64,000 bases of DNA from Roseateles aquatilis (lineage in GTDB: Bacteria > Pseudomonadota > Gammaproteobacteria > Burkholderiales > Burkholderiaceae_C). Shown here piece after piece: positions 8,224-16,034 of the stretch. The first letter of the stretch is position 1; each line of letters begins with the position of its first letter. The notes under the pieces are model-generated. The model saw nothing but the letters and a program-made list of their open reading frames with translations, ran no database searches and was not told where the DNA came from. The position numbers and the translations under genes are program-made. The stretch spans positions 1-64,000 of the forward strand of contig NZ_NIOF01000021.1 of assembly GCF_002205645.1 (NCBI RefSeq). Direction: 5' to 3'.

Positions 8224-9651
8224 TATGTCGCCCAGGACCAGGCGCGCTTCGAGGCCGCCATCCGGGCGGTTGCGCAGGCTCAGCGCCCCCCCCATCGCGG
8301 TCGCGAGCTGCTGCGCGATGGCCAGACCCAGACCCGTCCCGCCGGTGTCCCGGTTGCGCGAGGTCTCCAGCCGATGGAAGGGCTTGAAGACGGCTTGCAG
8401 TTGATCCTCCGGAATGCCGGGGCCACGATCGAGGATCACGATCGTCAGACGGCCGGCACCCGGACCAGCGGCGCCACCGCCAGCGGCCGAGGTGGAGATT
8501 GATGCTGTGGCGTGGGCTTCTGGAGCCGGTGTCCGCGCGGCGCCCGTGACCCGGATCTCGGCCAGATCGCCGAAGGCCAGCGCGTTGTCGATCAGGTTCA
8601 CCAGGATGCGTTTGAGCGCCTGCGGCTGCGCCACGATCGGCGCGCCGACCCGGCCGGCCAGCGTCACCGGCTCGCCAGCGTCCTCGTAGTCGCCGACGAT
8701 GCTGGCGAGCAGCGCGTCCACGTCGAGCCGCGTCGGCGGTTCCGAGGTGCCGTGCAGCGTGCGCGCGTAGGTCACGCCCTCGCGGACCAACGCGTGCATC
8801 GCGTCCAGGTCCTGTCGCAGCTTGTCCCGCAGGGTCTCGTCGGGCATGAGGTCGGCGCGCAGCCGCATGCGGGTGATCGGGGTCTGCAGGTCGTGGGAGA
8901 TGGCCGCGAGGATCTCCACCCGCTCGGCCGTATAGCCGGCGATGCGCGCCTGCATCTCGTTGAAGGCGCGCGCGGCGCGGGCGACCTCGGCGGGACCGTC
9001 CTCGGGCAGCAGGCGTGGGGTCAGGTCGGGACCGAGGTCGTCCGCCGCCGCGGCCAGCGCGCCCAGCGGTCGCGTCACCAGCCGGACCACCAGCCACGCG
9101 CACGGCGCCAGCACCGCGAGCTGCGCGGCCAACACCCACATCACCCAGTTCGACACCGGCATGTCGACGCGCCGCGCATGCACCGTGACCGGGGCGCCGT
9201 CGCTCAGCCGCACCAGCAATTCGTAGCGGTGCGTGTCGACCTGCGCGATGCGCTCGATCCGGAACGGCCGCATCGCCTGGGCCAGCGCGTCGACGATCTC
9301 GGCGCCGAGCGCGTCCGACGCCACCGGCCCCGCCGCCGGATCGATGTCGCTGGCGAGCGAGAAACGGTAGTTGGGGCGTTCCAGCCGGTCCAGCCAGGCG
9401 GCACGTTCGGCGACGGGCAGGCGGTCGAGCACCGCGACGCCGGTGGCGATGTCGCGCTCGATGCCGGACATCATCAGCGTGCGCAGCGCCATCATCCGTT
9501 CCTGCCGGATCGCCAGGAAAGTCAGCGTCTGCGCCACCGCGATGCCCAGCACCATCAGCAATGTCACGCGCGCGAAGAGCGTGCGCGGCAGCCAGCGGCC
9601 CCCCGGGCGGGCCGCGGCCGACGGCGACGCGATCGCGGGCGAGGCGCTCAT
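8161..9651 (-). CDS. sensor histidine kinase, EnvZ-like architecture
   Basis: Inner-membrane kinase of 496 residues: TM1 at about 27-48, periplasmic sensor to about 166, TM2 at about 168-193, HAMP, then HisKA with the phospho-accepting His253 in ISHDLQTPI, and an ATPase domain with NLIDNAL (N box), DRGPGIP (G1) and GGTGLGLAI (G2). A Gly/Ala-rich insert lies inside the ATPase domain. Its start overlaps the isomerase-like gene by 4 bp. The divergent OmpR-type regulator 0.85 kb away is the likely partner. The C-terminal tail comes from repeat copy C and is probably dispensable. Confidence 0.92.
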   Translation of the reverse strand: MSASPAIASPSAAARPGGRWLPRTLFARVTLLMVLGIAVAQTLTFLAIRQERMMALRTLMMSGIERDIATGVAVLDRLPVAERAAWLDRLERPNYRFSLASDIDPAAGPVASDALGAEIVDALAQAMRPFRIERIAQVDTHRYELLVRLSDGAPVTVHARRVDMPVSNWVMWVLAAQLAVLAPCAWLVVRLVTRPLGALAAAADDLGPDLTPRLLPEDGPAEVARAARAFNEMQARIAGYTAERVEILAAISHDLQTPITRMRLRADLMPDETLRDKLRQDLDAMHALVREGVTYARTLHGTSEPPTRLDVDALLASIVGDYEDAGEPVTLAGRVGAPIVAQPQALKRILVNLIDNALAFGDLAEIRVTGAARTPAPEAHATASISTSAAGGGAAGPGAGRLTIVILDRGPGIPEDQLQAVFKPFHRLETSRNRDTGGTGLGLAIAQQLATAMGGALSLRNRPDGGLEARLVLGDILSTPSVDKSVGTPGRDPASR

Positions 9652-10268
9652 GCCCGGTCGGCCACCAGCGCGCGCCGCACGAAGTCCAGGCGGTCCTGGC
9701 CCCAGAACAGCTCGCCGTCGATGACGTAGCTCGGCGCGCCGAACAGGCCGGCCGCGATGGCCTGCCGGGTGTTGGCGTCGTAGCGGGCGCCGATGTCCTC
9801 GTCTTGCGAGCGGGCGAGGCGCTCGGCGGGGAGCTCGCGCTCGGCCAGGATCGCGAGCAGCGTGCCGTCATCGGCGATGTCGCGCTGTTGCTCCCAGACC
9901 GCGCGCAGCAGCGCGCCGGTGAGACCCATCGCGGCGTCGGCGCCGTCGGCCTCGTCGACCGCGATCACCAGTCGCGCGGCCTTGTGCGGCGCGACCGGAA
10001 AGTGCCTGGGTTCGACATGCATGGGCATGCCCAGGTGTCTGGAGAACCGACCCAGCTCCAGCAGCCGGTAGGCCTGGCGCTGCGCGGGACGTTGCGCCAG
10101 CGGCAGGCCGCCGGAGACCTCGAACAGCTTGAGCAGGTCGATCGGGATCAGGCGCACGGTGGCGCCCGTCTCCCGGGCGATCGCGGCGAAGCGCTCGTGG
10201 CCGAGGTAGGTCCAGGGGCTGTGCGGGGCGAGGTAGTAATCGATGACGCGGCTCACGGGGGTCTCCAT
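9648..10268 (-). CDS. DsbA-family protein, 2-hydroxychromene-2-carboxylate isomerase-like
   Basis: Protein of 206 residues with a thioredoxin-fold DsbA core: IDYYLAPHSPWTYLGHERF at the N-terminus and GLFGAPSYVIDGELFWGQDRL near the C-terminus. In place of CxxC it has HSPW, the serine arrangement of HCCA isomerases and kappa-class glutathione transferases, so it is probably not a disulfide oxidoreductase. The true substrate is unknown; bacteria without naphthalene catabolism often carry such paralogues. No signal peptide, so cytoplasmic. It is co-transcribed with the histidine kinase (4-bp overlap). Start ATG at 10268 gives the usual family length. Confidence 0.87.
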   Translation of the reverse strand: METPVSRVIDYYLAPHSPWTYLGHERFAAIARETGATVRLIPIDLLKLFEVSGGLPLAQRPAQRQAYRLLELGRFSRHLGMPMHVEPRHFPVAPHKAARLVIAVDEADGADAAMGLTGALLRAVWEQQRDIADDGTLLAILAERELPAERLARSQDEDIGARYDANTRQAIAAGLFGAPSYVIDGELFWGQDRLDFVRRALVADRA

Positions 10269-10370
10269 CGGTGGGGGCGGGGCGGGCAGGGACGGGGGCG
10301 ACACGCGCGCTGCGCGTCGCCGGACGCAGGCTGGTTTATAGGCGCGCGCGGGCCGCTTGTGCGGGGCTTT

Positions 10371-10387
10371 GTATTCCCGTGTATCCG
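10371..10387. promoter_or_regulatory. candidate response-regulator site (GTATTCCCGTGTATCCG)
   Basis: In the 236-bp divergent region between the isomerase/kinase operon and the response regulator. It has two GTAT half-sites 10 bp apart, the one-turn spacing of OmpR-family direct repeats. A near-identical 17-mer (15/17) lies upstream of the redoxin gene at 12044. Both copies have GGCCGCTT some 20 bp to the left. Confidence 0.45.
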
Positions 10388-10504
10388 GGCGCCGCACCGG
10401 AGACACAAGCTTGCCTCGCGCGCGCCGCGCCGCCAGGGGGCCGCTACATTGCGGCTCATCGACGGGCCGACCGGCTCTGTCCGCCCTCCAGCCCTTCCGC
10501 CGCC

Positions 10505-11293
10505 ATGCAGACCTCCACGCCCACCCCCGATCACGTCCTGATCGTCGACGACGATCGCGAGATCCGCGAGCTGCTCACCACCTACCTGACCCGCAACGGC
10601 CTGCGCGTGACCGCGGTGCCGACGGGCCGCCACATGCGCATCGCGATGGAGACGGCCGGTCCCTTCGACCTCGTCATCCTGGACCTGATGCTGCCGGGCG
10701 AGGACGGCCTGTCGCTGTGCCGCGACCTGCGCGCAGGCAAGCACAAGGCGACGCCGGTGATCATGCTGACCGCGCGCGGCGACGAGGCCGATCGCATCCT
10801 GGGTCTGGAGATGGGCGCCGACGATTACCTGGCCAAGCCCTTCGCGGCGCGCGAGCTGCTGGCCCGGATCAAGTCGGTGCTGCGGCGCGCGCGGATGCTG
10901 CCGCCCAACATGCGCGCCACCGACGAGTCGCCGAGGCTGGCCTTCGGCGACTGGATGCTGGACACGATCGAGCGCCATCTGGTCGACCGCGAGGGCACGG
11001 TGGTGCCGCTCAGCGGCGCGGAGTACCGGCTGCTGCGCGTCTTCCTCGACCATCCGCAGCGCGTGCTGAGCCGCGATCAGCTGCTGGGCTTGACGCAGGG
11101 CCGCGAGGCGGAGCTCTTCGAGCGCTCGATCGACCTGCTGGTGAGCCGCCTGCGGCAGCGGCTGCGCGACGACGCGCGTGAGCCCAAGTACCTCAAGACC
11201 GTGCGCAGCGAGGGCTACGTGCTGTCGATGAGCGTCGAGGGCCGCGACCAGGCGCCGTGCCCGGGCATCGCGCCGGGACGCCAGGCCCCGTGA
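10505..11293 (+). CDS. OmpR-family response regulator
   Basis: Two-domain DNA-binding regulator of 262 residues. The receiver domain (about 9-125) has the acidic pocket DDD near 15-17, the phospho-acceptor Asp60 in LVILDLMLP and the conserved Lys in YLAKPF. The C-terminal winged helix (about 145-245) includes LSGAEYRLLRVFLDHPQRVLSRDQLL and IDLLVSRLRQRL. It is transcribed away from the kinase operon, sharing a 236-bp intergenic region. The kinase at 8161-9651 is the obvious partner. Start ATG at 10505 is right before the receiver fold; longer frames upstream are non-coding in character. Confidence 0.94.
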   Translation: MQTSTPTPDHVLIVDDDREIRELLTTYLTRNGLRVTAVPTGRHMRIAMETAGPFDLVILDLMLPGEDGLSLCRDLRAGKHKATPVIMLTARGDEADRILGLEMGADDYLAKPFAARELLARIKSVLRRARMLPPNMRATDESPRLAFGDWMLDTIERHLVDREGTVVPLSGAEYRLLRVFLDHPQRVLSRDQLLGLTQGREAELFERSIDLLVSRLRQRLRDDAREPKYLKTVRSEGYVLSMSVEGRDQAPCPGIAPGRQAP

Positions 11294-11394
11294 CCGCGAC
11301 CCGATGTCGCGACCATCGACTGCCAACTGAGGCCGTGTCCGGAGGCCAGGGCCGGATGTCGCATCCACGGGACCGGTGAGCGGAGGGAACCCCT

Positions 11395-11961
11395 TCAACC
11401 CGGCTGCCTCAGCAGCGCCTGGATCGCCGCTTCAGTCTGCTCGTAGGCGCCTTCGCCGAAGTGGTAGTAGACGATGCGTCCCTGCTTGTCGACGAGGTAG
11501 ATCGCCGGCCAGAAGCGGTTGTTGTAGGACTTCCAGGTCGCGAAGTCGTTGTCCTGGGCGACCGGATGCCGGATGCCCAGTCGCGCGATCGCGTCCTTGA
11601 GTCCGGCGGAGGAGCGCTCTTCCTCGTACTCCGGCGAGTGCACGCCGACGACGACCAGGCCCTGGTCCTTGTACCGCTCGTGCAGCGCCTTGATGTGCGG
11701 CAGTTGGTTGAGGCAGTTGATGCAGGTGTAGGTCCAGAAGTCCACCAGCACCACCTTGCCGCGCAAGCCGTCCATCGTCAGCGGCGCCGAGTTGAACCAG
11801 TCGCCGATGCCGGTGAAGGCCGGCGCGGGACGGGCATGGGCGCCGGAAAGCACGGCGGCGGCCGTGGCGTCGGCGGACATCGGCGGTAGCGAGAGCGCCG
11901 TGGTCGCGACGGCGGCGCAACCGGCCAGGGCGAGCAGGGAACGACGGGTGATCGATCGCAT
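11395..11961 (-). CDS. periplasmic thioredoxin-like redoxin (DipZ C-terminal type)
   Basis: Exported protein of 188 residues. The N-terminus MRSITRRSLLALAGC combines a twin-arginine-like RRSLLAL motif with a possible lipobox cysteine. The thioredoxin-like domain carries WTYTCINC as active site, then LPHIKALHERY, HSPEYEEE and WPAIYLVDKQGRI. The WTYTCINC form is typical of DipZ-like redoxins that reduce extracytoplasmic disulfides or methionine sulfoxide reductases. It converges with the response regulator, and the 17-bp element at 12044 upstream suggests control by that regulator (inference). Confidence 0.86.
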   Translation of the reverse strand: MRSITRRSLLALAGCAAVATTALSLPPMSADATAAAVLSGAHARPAPAFTGIGDWFNSAPLTMDGLRGKVVLVDFWTYTCINCLNQLPHIKALHERYKDQGLVVVGVHSPEYEEERSSAGLKDAIARLGIRHPVAQDNDFATWKSYNNRFWPAIYLVDKQGRIVYYHFGEGAYEQTEAAIQALLRQPG

Positions 11962-12043
11962 GGGAGTCCTTTCCAGGCAATGCAGCGGGAGGCTGCGACG
12001 GACCGGATTCTTCGATTCGGGGCCGCTTCGCGATAGGCGTTCC

Positions 12044-12060
12044 GTATGCCTGTGTATCCG
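12044..12060. promoter_or_regulatory. candidate response-regulator site (GTATGCCTGTGTATCCG)
   Basis: Lies 83-99 bp upstream of the redoxin start codon. It matches the element at 10371-10387 in 15 of 17 positions with the same GTAT-N6-GTATCCG layout. No other copies were noticed in the window. Confidence 0.42.
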
Positions 12061-12103
12061 ACCTGGGAAGGAAAGACGATCTGTTGCTCGATCGCTGGCG
12101 GGA

Positions 12104-12754
12104 TCAGCCCAGCAACTGCAGCGTCACCTCGGACAGCTCGCGCTTGAAGCGCTCGGGCTCGTCCGGCAGCGTTGATACGGCACGCATCACATGGCTGTAG
12201 GCGACTGTCTTGCTGATGCCCTGCGTGAGCAGGGAGAAGAGCAGCGCGGGGTCGCAGCGGCGCAGCTCGCCGGCATCCATCGCGTCCTGGAACAGCGGCA
12301 GGAAGACGTCGTGGAACGGCCGCACCAGCTTGTCGATCAGCACGTCGAGGCGATCGCCTTCCTCGGTGGCGGCGGTGGAGAAGAAGATGCCGATGTCCGG
12401 GTGCTCGAAGACGCGGTCGATGAAGTCGAGCAGCGCCAGCTCCAGGCGGCGGCGCGGGCGCAGCGCGGCGTCCGCGCGCAACGCGATGGCGAGGTCGCGC
12501 ATCGGATCGGTCAGCGTCACGATCTGGTCGACGACCGCCAGCCACAGCGCCTCCTTCGATCCGAAATGGTGGGCGATCAGGGCCGCGTCGACACCCGCGG
12601 CGCGCGCGATCTCGCGCACGCTGGCGGCCTCGTAGCCGCGCAGCGCGAAGGTGCGCCGGGCGGTGCGCAGCAGGTTGTCCGCGCCTTGCGCACAGTCCGC
12701 GCTCGGGCGCCCGCGACGTCGCGGCGTCCCGCCGGACCTTGGGGTCTTGTTCAT
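12104..12754 (-). CDS. TetR-family transcriptional regulator
   Basis: Repressor-type regulator of 216 residues. A basic N-terminal tail is followed by the TetR helix-turn-helix (about 28-75): TARRTFALRGYEAASVREIARAAGVDAALIAHHFGSKEALW. The C-terminal ligand domain (about 80-215) fits the CecR/YbiH-like type by length and the FEHPDIGIFFSTAATEEGDRL segment. Ligand unknown. It is divergent from the DUF3331 gene, with 88 bp between them holding an AT-rich palindrome that may be its operator. Confidence 0.9.
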   Translation of the reverse strand: MNKTPRSGGTPRRRGRPSADCAQGADNLLRTARRTFALRGYEAASVREIARAAGVDAALIAHHFGSKEALWLAVVDQIVTLTDPMRDLAIALRADAALRPRRRLELALLDFIDRVFEHPDIGIFFSTAATEEGDRLDVLIDKLVRPFHDVFLPLFQDAMDAGELRRCDPALLFSLLTQGISKTVAYSHVMRAVSTLPDEPERFKRELSEVTLQLLG

Positions 12755-12787
12755 GCCGCGCCTGCCTTTGCTATATTCATCACTCGT

Positions 12788-12799
12788 TGAATTATTTCA
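12788..12799. promoter_or_regulatory. possible TetR operator (TGAATTATTTCA)
   Basis: AT-rich imperfect palindrome (TGAA/TTCA arms) in an otherwise GC-rich gap, 34 bp before the tetR start codon and between the divergent tetR and DUF3331 genes. A TATATTCAT stretch next to it could be part of a promoter. Position and symmetry are the only evidence. Confidence 0.35.
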
Positions 12800-12842
12800 G
12801 CAATGACGCCGAATTGTCGGCGCAGCGGAAAGGCGGCGCGAT

Positions 12843-13238
12843 ATGCACAGGGATCTTGCGAGCGATCCGACGAGGGAGGGGTGGTTGCGGACGGTGTCGT
12901 GGCTGGGGAACGGCGGGGTGCCGGACACGCCGCGGCCGGCGCGCGCGGGCCGCGGCGCCGGCGCGACCGACGATGCCGCCCTGGCGTTGCGCCTGCCGCC
13001 GACCATCCACGTGCTGGACCGCCCGACGCCGCGCACCGCGGCGATCTCGTGGTCCGACCCGGGCGCCTGCCACTACGGCTATCAGATCTGGGACATGGCC
13101 CCGGCCAAACGCGAGGGCGTGTGCGTGCTGAGCGGCTGCGCGATCCGCATCGGTGACATGGCCTACACGCCGCGCGCGGACGAGCCGGTGCCGATCAACG
13201 CGGGGGAGATGATCGCGGCGGCGTTCGTGGAGGGGTGA
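12843..13238 (+). CDS. DUF3331 domain protein
   Basis: Small protein of 131 residues from a family seen mainly in Burkholderiales and not functionally characterised. The conserved part is residues about 65-130: AAISWSDPGACHYGYQIW, VCVLSGCAIRIGDMAYTPR and a hydrophobic end with GEMIAAAFVEG. The two cysteines of VCVLSGC could bind a metal or form a disulfide. The N-terminal 60 residues are Gly/Arg/Ala-rich and poorly conserved in character. A purine-rich GGAAAGG lies about 10 nt before ATG. It diverges from the TetR gene, which may control it. Confidence 0.75.
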   Translation: MHRDLASDPTREGWLRTVSWLGNGGVPDTPRPARAGRGAGATDDAALALRLPPTIHVLDRPTPRTAAISWSDPGACHYGYQIWDMAPAKREGVCVLSGCAIRIGDMAYTPRADEPVPINAGEMIAAAFVEG

Positions 13239-13243
13239 GGAGC

Positions 13244-13590
13244 CCAGGCTTCCTCGGCCATTTCATGTTCGACGGTTTGTTTGAGCACCTCGCTGAGATA
13301 TCGGGCGTGGCTCGATAGGTCGAGGAATCGCCAGGCATGTGCTGCGTTCTCCGTCCGGATGAACTCGAAATCCGTCACGATGCCGTCTGGGCAAGTCCTC
13401 GATTGGCCGAATCGATAGGCGTCGGCGTAGCGCTTCGTGAACGGCTTCGAGACGACCTCGAGCACGCGGTCGTACTCCGCGCGCGGACGTTGCTTGTGAT
13501 CGTGGCGGAGACGGGCACGACGATGCCGATCGGCACGACCTGGTCGGCCGCGAGCCAATGATTCACGAGAAAGCGATGGATGCGGGCCTC
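13244..13590 (-). pseudogene. decayed fragment of a Fic-family protein (frameshifted)
   Basis: Two adjoining leftward frames together resemble the C-terminal half of a Fic/DOC AMP-transferase. The first (13590 to about 13489) reads EARIHRFLVNHWLAADQVVP and VVPVSATITSN; the second (about 13486 to 13244) reads PRAEYDRVLEVVSKPF, RYADAYRFG, VTDFEF, HAWRFLDLS and VEHEMAEEA. One base lost or gained near 13487 joins them. The catalytic HPFxxGNGR loop is already degenerate (only the trailing RIHRFL remains) and no N-terminal half is present. The remnant occupies most of the 437-bp gap between the DUF3331 and HEAT genes. Confidence 0.72.
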
Positions 13591-13675
13591 GTTGTCGATT
13601 CGATTCGATGCCGGCCTGGCGTCATCATCAGGATTGATCAGGTCTCCCCCGATCCGGCGGCCGGGAAAACGCGGA

Positions 13676-14503
13676 TCAACCCGCTTCGCGACATGCCTGG
13701 AGCGCGTCGCCCACGCGGGACCGCCAATAGGGGTCGGCGGCACCCGTTCCGACAGCCATCATCTCCAGCGGCGTCACCAGCCGCGGATCCGCCAGTTCCT
13801 CCGCCGCATCCAGCTCATACACGTGGCAGTCCGGCGTGAGCCGCTCGATCAGCAGCTCGACGATGCCCTCGTCGCGTCGTCGGGCCAGCCCCACCAGCGC
13901 CTCGCCGCGCACGTCGATGTCCGGATCGTGCAGGTTGCGCCGCAGCGCGGCGCGGATCTCCGGCGTGTCGTCCAGGCGCAGCGATCCCAGACCAAAGGTG
14001 GCCCAGTCGCGGACCTCGTCGGACGCGTCCGCGGCCAGCCGGATCAGGCCGACGATCGCCTCCGGCTCCTCGTACGAGCCCAGCGCCACCGCCACCTGCC
14101 AGCGCATGCGTTCGTCCGGATGCGTCGAGAGCCGCAGCAGCGCTTCGACGCTCGCGCCGTGCGGTCGGTGTCCCAAGCCGGCCACCGCCGCGCGCACCAC
14201 ATCGTGATGCGGGTCGGACAGGCCGCGCAGCAGCAGCGCCTGCGTCGCCGATTCGGCGTAGGGCACATACTCGCCGCCTTCCCTGCGCATCAACTGGGCC
14301 GCGATCGACAGGCCGACCGCGCGGCGCCGGGCACCGGGACTGGACACCAGCGCCGTCACCCGCGCCAGCAGCGCCGGCGAGCCGCGCCGCTGCAGCGCCT
14401 CGACAGCCCGCCAGCCGTCATGCGAATGCCATTGCCTCAGCGCCTGGCGCAGCAGGCGGTCGACGCTGCGTGATCGGAATCGATGACGGACGAAGCGTTT
14501 CAT
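13676..14503 (-). CDS. HEAT-repeat protein
   Basis: Protein of 275 residues built of about seven helical repeats of roughly 31 residues (for example DPHHDVVRAAVAGLGHRPH, HPDERMRWQVAVALGSYEE, DASDEVRDWATFGLGSL, DPDIDVRGEALVGLARR). The D..VR..A..AL pattern is the HEAT/PBS-lyase signature, used for protein binding. No signal peptide or enzymatic motif, so cytoplasmic. It ends in a short segment with YWRSRVGDALQACR. Nothing in the neighbourhood identifies its partner. Confidence 0.8.
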   Translation of the reverse strand: MKRFVRHRFRSRSVDRLLRQALRQWHSHDGWRAVEALQRRGSPALLARVTALVSSPGARRRAVGLSIAAQLMRREGGEYVPYAESATQALLLRGLSDPHHDVVRAAVAGLGHRPHGASVEALLRLSTHPDERMRWQVAVALGSYEEPEAIVGLIRLAADASDEVRDWATFGLGSLRLDDTPEIRAALRRNLHDPDIDVRGEALVGLARRRDEGIVELLIERLTPDCHVYELDAAEELADPRLVTPLEMMAVGTGAADPYWRSRVGDALQACREAG

Positions 14504-14629
14504 GCGGGCGGACTCCGGCGATCGAAGTCCCGACTCTATCGAGTCCTCGCATCCCGGTCCCCCTCATCGCTCCCCGTCGCCGAGTCCCAGGACCGCGCGC
14601 CCATGGCCGGGGCGCCGCGTCGCCCGCGC

Positions 14630-15952
14630 TCAGCGCATCGGCTCGTCGTCGCCCGTGGGCAGGCGCAGCGCGCCGGTGTTGTAGTCGTACTCGAAGACCT
14701 CGCCGTGCCGCGCCCAGGTCACCGCGGTCTGCAGCACCGCGTCGGCCTCGGTGTCGTCCAGGTGCTCGCTGAGCAGCCGCAGCACCGGCTTGTCCGGCAT
14801 CTGGCCGTTGGGCTCCTGCTCCAGGCTGTGGCGGATGTGCGCGATCAGCGGCACGTGCGCCATCAGCTGCTGGCCGAAGAGATCGCGTCGCAGCTCGTGC
14901 GCGCCTTCCACGTAGCGCCGGCCCAGCGGCGTGAGCTGCAGGTCCCCGCTGTCGAGCTGCGCCAGCCCCAGCAGCGCCAGCGCGTGCGCCACCGGCAGCA
15001 GCTCGGCGTCGGGCAGGCCGGCTTCCTCGCTGAGTTGCGGCAGGTCCGCGCGACCGTCGAAGGGCGGGTCGGCCAGCAGCTCCAGCAGGCCGTCCATGCT
15101 CGCCACGTCAGCCTCGGGCAGGCGCTCGGCCAGCGGCGCCGGCGTGGAGGCGGCGTCCGCCGCCCCGGCCACGCGGGCGTGGCGCGTGGCGCCGGCGGTC
15201 ATCAGCGCGTAGACCTCGTCGATCAGCGCGCGCACCTCGGCGCTTTCGGGGTTGCGCGGCCGGGGCAGTTGCACCGACAGCTGGCAGCGGATCCGTCCCG
15301 GGTCGCTGGCGAAGATCAGCACGCGGTCGGCCATCATGACGGCCTCCTCGATGTTGTGGGACACCACCAGCATCGCCCGCGTCGGCATGTGCCCGCCGTC
15401 CCACAGCTCGAGGATGTCCTCGCGCAGCCGCTCGCCGGTCAGCACGTCCAGCGCGGAGAAGGCCTCGTCCATCAGCAGCACGTCCGGCTCCGTCACCAGC
15501 GCGCGCGCGATGCCCACGCGCTGGCGCATGCCGCCCGAGAGCTCGCGCGGCAGCGCGCCCTCGAAGCCGGACAGGCCGATCAGCGCGATCGCCGCCTCGG
15601 CCTTGGCCTCGCGCTCGGCCTTGGCGACGCCGCGCGCCTCCAGGCCCAGCTCGACGTTCTGCTGCACCGTCAGCCACGGGAACAGCGCGAAGGACTGGAA
15701 CACCATGCTGATGCCGCGCGCCGGGCCCGACATGGGCTGGCCGCGGTAGCGCACCTGGCCGCGGTCGGCCGGCACCAGGCCCGCCATGATGCGCAGCAGC
15801 GTGCTCTTGCCCGAGCCCGACTGGCCCAGCAGCGCGACGATCTCGCCCTCGCGCAGGTTGAAGTCCAGCTCCTGCAGCACGGGGCGCGGATGGCCGTCGG
15901 CGGAGCGGAAGCTCTTGCCCACGCCGTGGAGTTCGATGATGGATGCGGTCAT
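14630..15952 (-). CDS. ABC transporter ATP-binding protein, NitT/TauT type with AAA-associated C-terminal domain
   Basis: ATPase of 440 residues. Residues 1-240 are an ABC domain: Walker A GQSGSGKST, Q-loop MVFQSFALFPWLTV, signature LSGGMRQR, Walker B VLLMDEAF and the switch His in VVSHN, closest in style to nitrate/sulfonate/taurine importers. Residues from about 290 form an additional AAA-associated C-terminal domain (PLAERLPEADVASMDGLLELL to EVFEYDYNTGALRL), a possible regulatory module. It follows the double permease by 82 bp on the same strand. No binding-protein gene is next to it. Confidence 0.9.
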   Translation of the reverse strand: MTASIIELHGVGKSFRSADGHPRPVLQELDFNLREGEIVALLGQSGSGKSTLLRIMAGLVPADRGQVRYRGQPMSGPARGISMVFQSFALFPWLTVQQNVELGLEARGVAKAEREAKAEAAIALIGLSGFEGALPRELSGGMRQRVGIARALVTEPDVLLMDEAFSALDVLTGERLREDILELWDGGHMPTRAMLVVSHNIEEAVMMADRVLIFASDPGRIRCQLSVQLPRPRNPESAEVRALIDEVYALMTAGATRHARVAGAADAASTPAPLAERLPEADVASMDGLLELLADPPFDGRADLPQLSEEAGLPDAELLPVAHALALLGLAQLDSGDLQLTPLGRRYVEGAHELRRDLFGQQLMAHVPLIAHIRHSLEQEPNGQMPDKPVLRLLSEHLDDTEADAVLQTAVTWARHGEVFEYDYNTGALRLPTGDDEPMR

Positions 15953-16034
15953 GTGCGCCTCCGTTCCGATCTGATGTGTTTCGTTCGATGCGACGTCGCG
16001 GCGCCGGGACCCGTGGGGCCGCGGCCTCGCGGCC

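Noticed and set aside
9648-10268. Calling this protein a DsbA disulfide oxidase
   Set aside because: The active-site CxxC is absent (HSPW instead) and there is no signal peptide; the HCCA isomerase-like branch fits better.
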